Below, one piece after another: positions 7,256 to 9,137 of a DNA stretch of 9,137 nucleotides. Origin of the DNA: Aquimarina sp. (GTDB taxonomy: Bacteria > Bacteroidota > Bacteroidia > Flavobacteriales > Flavobacteriaceae). Below the pieces are notes generated by a model, which searched no databases, was not told where the DNA came from, and saw nothing but the letters and a program-made list of their open reading frames with translations. Position 1 is the first letter of the stretch; each line of letters starts with the position of its first letter. The position numbers and the translations under genes were made by a program. The DNA lies in contig WTKB01000330.1 of assembly GCA_011524575.1 (NCBI GenBank), forward strand, positions 1-9,137. Reading direction: 5' to 3'.

Positions 7256-7819
7256 CTAAAATCGTTTTCCGATACTGATTCCTATTCTTGGATAAAGAGG
7301 AACATCCAAGTTTTCTTGACTATCGTTAAGTAAACGTCCTAATCCTGCTGAAAGTTCTGTAATCCAAGTATCTTTTACAATGAATTTACCCCCAACAGCA
7401 ATTCCTAAACCAAAATACATTTTATACTCCGTATCTTGGTATTCATAAGATTGTGTAACAGGATCATAAACATAATCGCCATAGTCACCAGCAGTATAAA
7501 CCATAAAACCATTTCCTTCCATAAAAAAACCACCAGCTCTTTTCTTGCCCATATACAAACGGTAATGAGGGGTAAGACTATATTTTGTTTTGAATCCTGA
7601 ATCACCATTTATAGCATAAGACAAACCTACACTACTATCTTCATCAATAAGGTATTCATAATTAATTTCAGGAAATCCAGAAATAAGGTACAAGGTATTT
7701 AATGTGATTTCATGTTTATATTCCTTTGCACTATCTGTAACTTTAATATCATTTTTTTGACCAAAAATTAAGTTTAAATAAAAACCAAATAAAAGGAAGG
7801 TGAGTAAATATTTTTTCAT
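7256..7819 (-). CDS. Small outer-membrane beta-barrel protein, DUF3575-like
   Basis: A 187-residue secreted protein of unknown function. It starts with a signal peptide (about 1-20, MKKYLLTFLLFGFYLNLIFG before Gln21). The rest shows alternating strands typical of small outer-membrane barrels: EITLNTLYL, PEINYEYLIDEDSSVGLSY, SLTPHYRLYMG, GGFFMEGNGFMVYT, YFGLGIAVGGKFIV, ITELSAGLGR and YPRIGISIGKRF. It ends in the aromatic Phe recognised by the BAM assembly machinery. The GKKRAGGFFMEGNG and IGISIGKRF patterns resemble flavobacterial DUF3575 proteins as I recall them. It has its own strong promoter candidate inside the end of the upstream methyltransferase gene, so its expression need not follow its neighbours. 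A link to ccsBA is not implied. Confidence 0.8.
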   Translation of the reverse strand: MKKYLLTFLLFGFYLNLIFGQKNDIKVTDSAKEYKHEITLNTLYLISGFPEINYEYLIDEDSSVGLSYAINGDSGFKTKYSLTPHYRLYMGKKRAGGFFMEGNGFMVYTAGDYGDYVYDPVTQSYEYQDTEYKMYFGLGIAVGGKFIVKDTWITELSAGLGRLLNDSQENLDVPLYPRIGISIGKRF

Positions 7820-7842
7820 AATTATACATAATGATCTTACTT

Positions 7843-7873
7843 CAAAGCTACTTATTTAAAACAAATTGGCAAA
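7843..7873 (-). promoter_or_regulatory. Promoter for the outer-membrane barrel gene
   Basis: On the minus strand, TTTG (7873 to 7870), a 19-base spacer and TAGCTTTG (7850 to 7843) give both boxes of the Bacteroidota consensus TTTG-N19-TAnnTTTG. The start codon lies 24 bases past the -7 box, predicting a leader of under 20 bases. The -33 box lies inside the last codons of the methyltransferase gene. This is the best-matching promoter in the window. Confidence 0.65.
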
Positions 7874-8619
7874 ATTTCATTGGGATCTAATCCGTAACGC
7901 CCCACCTCTTTTTGGGGTAACGACTGCACATAGTGTAAAGCCTTAGCATCAAATCCCACATTTTGTAACCGATCAAAATAATCCATACCATACACCCGCA
8001 CGTGGTCGTATTGCCCAAAATACTTGGCACGTTCACTGGGATCGGTGATACTAAAATCTTCGTAAGTTTCTGCTTTTTGAGCATCTAACGGAATCTGTAA
8101 AATAGCGTAACCCTTAGGTTTTAACACTCGATAGAGTTCTTGCATGGCTTTTTTATCATCAGGGATATGCTCCAAAACATGATTGCAAAAAATCACGTCA
8201 TAACTATTATCTTCAAAAGGCAAATCACAAATATCTGCCTTGACATCAGCTATGGGGGATTCCAAATCACAAGTGATATAATCTAAGTTTTTAAGTTTTT
8301 GAAAGCGTTTGTAAAAAGCTTGCTCTGGAGCGAGGTGCAACACCTTTGTATTTTTAGTAAAAAAATCCGTTTCATTTTTTAAATACAACCACAATAGGCG
8401 GTGCCGCTCCAAAGAAAGCGTTGAAGGACTCAAGGCGTTTTTACGTAAGTTTTGATAGCCGTAAGGCAAAAAACAGCGAAAACTTTTACCATCTATAGGA
8501 TCGGTAAACGCTGTCCCTTTATACAACCACGCCAACACGGGGCTTAGCTTTAAGCTCCAAGAAATAAGTAAAGGTCTTGGGAAAATTTTTAAAATGGGTT
8601 TTATAAGGGTACGTAGCAT
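7852..8619 (-). CDS. Class I SAM-dependent methyltransferase (Methyltransf_11-like)
   Basis: A 255-residue protein with an N-terminal extension (1-90) and a Rossmann methyltransferase core. Motif I appears as VLHLAPE (93-99), a variant of the usual glycine-rich SAM loop. It is followed by the acidic CDLESP (117-122), ADICDLPFEDNSYDVIFCNHVLEHI (128-152) and YRVLKPKGYAILQIP (163-177), the standard motifs II-IV. The region 46-80 (FRCFLPYG, NALSPSTLSLERHRLLWLYL) aligns in memory with relatives carrying cysteine pairs of a zinc ribbon; here those cysteines are replaced (SPST for CPxC). The substrate is unknown. ATG 8619 is the first in-frame start, 27 bases from the edge of MITE copy 2, and I found no TAnnTTTG promoter between them. 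Confidence 0.85.
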   Translation of the reverse strand: MLRTLIKPILKIFPRPLLISWSLKLSPVLAWLYKGTAFTDPIDGKSFRCFLPYGYQNLRKNALSPSTLSLERHRLLWLYLKNETDFFTKNTKVLHLAPEQAFYKRFQKLKNLDYITCDLESPIADVKADICDLPFEDNSYDVIFCNHVLEHIPDDKKAMQELYRVLKPKGYAILQIPLDAQKAETYEDFSITDPSERAKYFGQYDHVRVYGMDYFDRLQNVGFDAKALHYVQSLPQKEVGRYGLDPNEILPICFK

Positions 8620-8646
8620 GCTTTATTTTTAGCTTTTTATTTATTA

Positions 8647-8803
8647 GAGCTTAGATTCAACAAATAAATGCAACTTTAGTAAAAAAACCAAGGCTTTTGA
8701 TTTACTTTTAAATGATGCACATATCGAGATATGTAAGTCCTTTTAAGGTGGTCCAAGTTCTTAAAATTTTGGATTACAGGAAGTAGTGCGTTTAAACAAG
8801 CTC
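8647..8803. mobile_element. MITE-like palindromic element, copy 2 (157 bp)
   Basis: Same element and orientation as copy 1. From about 8686 to 8803 it aligns throughout, including the core ACATATC-GA-GATATGT (8719-8734) and the right end TTTAAACAAGCTC; hand alignment gives about 15 differences in the last 103 bases. The left end keeps only GAGCTT and then diverges, although the distance to the core is within three bases of copy 1. It is flanked by TTA on both sides (8644-8646 and 8804-8806), consistent with a 3-bp TNA target duplication. It lies directly upstream of the methyltransferase gene and abuts an IS30 relic on the right. Confidence 0.7.
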
Positions 8804-8806
8804 TTA

Positions 8807-9120
8807 TTCACACGATCACATCAAATAACGGAAAAGAGTTTGCAAATCACAAAGAAATTACTGAAAGCCTTAATATTGACTTCTATTTCGAAGACCCATA
8901 TCATGCTGTAAAATAGAAACTAACAAAAATTTAAACGGACTAGTAAGGCAATATTTTTCCTAAAAAACACTAGCTTTGAAAACATAACGCAAATACAGAT
9001 TGATACCGTTGTATCAAAATTAAACAACAGACCAAGAAAAAGGTATGACTTTGAGGCTCCGAATCAAAGATTCGATAAACTAATCAAAGATAGTGAAGTT
9101 GCGTTTATGACTTGAATGCA
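8807..9120 (+). pseudogene. IS30-family transposase relic (C-terminal third)
   Basis: Three reading frames together spell the end of an IS30-type transposase: HTITSNNGKEFANHK...NIDFYFEDPYHAVK then stop (8809-8916), ETNKNLNGLVRQYFS then stop (from 8916) and SFENITQIQIDTVVSKLNNRPRKRYDF...SEVAFMT then stop (to 9115). The NNGKEFANH block carries the second catalytic acidic residue region. The expected SWERG with the catalytic Glu after DPYH is replaced by AVK-stop, so the active site is broken. Two frameshifts and an internal stop make it dead. It is truncated at the 5' end, where it meets MITE copy 2. The IS right end is probably ACTTGAATGCA (9110-9120), which is shared with the minus-strand relic. 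Confidence 0.88.
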
Positions 9121-9137
9121 AGGCTTGTTTAAAGGGA
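9121..9137. repeat. Start of a third MITE end, cut by window edge
   Basis: GCTTGTTTAAAGGGA (9123-9137) is identical to 3755-3769, the left end of MITE copy 1, and lies immediately after the IS30 relic. The first bases (AG instead of GA) differ. Only 15 matching bases are visible before the window ends, but the match is exact and includes the left-specific GGGA, so a third copy continuing to the right is likely. Confidence 0.55.

Noticed and set aside
7405..8084. Short minus-strand frames overlapping the barrel and methyltransferase genes
   Set aside because: They are out-of-frame shadows of same-strand genes with good family matches.

Overview
The window looks like chromosomal DNA of a member of the Flavobacteriia (Bacteroidota). 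The DNA is AT-rich. The proteins match flavobacterial families: an ExbB/ExbD/TonB set followed by folC, a CcsB-CcsA fusion of more than 1,000 residues, and a DUF3575-like outer-membrane barrel. Start codons lack Shine-Dalgarno sequences, and several genes are preceded by the Bacteroidota promoter element TAnnTTTG. I cannot name a genus.

Layout. Bases 1-303 are non-coding and AT-rich, with a long hairpin at the very start and a candidate promoter near 254-261. Bases 304-3542 (+) form a likely operon, exbB-exbD-tonB-folC, with gaps of 34, 4 and about 20-30 bases. It encodes a proton-driven energizer of outer-membrane transport plus the folate polyglutamylation enzyme. Bases 3543-3931, between convergent genes, hold the 3' relic of an IS30-family transposase abutting a 154-bp palindromic MITE-like element. 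Bases 3932-8619 (-) carry a methyltransferase, a small outer-membrane barrel protein and the large ccsBA haem-export/cytochrome c maturation gene, all read leftwards; the last two have their own promoter candidates. Bases 8647-9137 hold a second MITE-like copy with a TTA target duplication, a longer IS30 transposase relic on the + strand, and at the window edge the first bases of a third copy of the MITE end.

The genes are housekeeping and I see no new defence, secretion or biosynthetic system. The most interesting part is the repeat architecture. The ccsBA-barrel-methyltransferase block is bracketed by two MITE copies in direct orientation and, outside them, two decayed IS30 relics in inverted orientation. 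The MITE has terminal inverted repeats, a folded palindromic centre with a compensatory base-pair change between copies, and TNA-type flanks; it appears to be an undescribed non-autonomous element whose parent transposase is not in this window.
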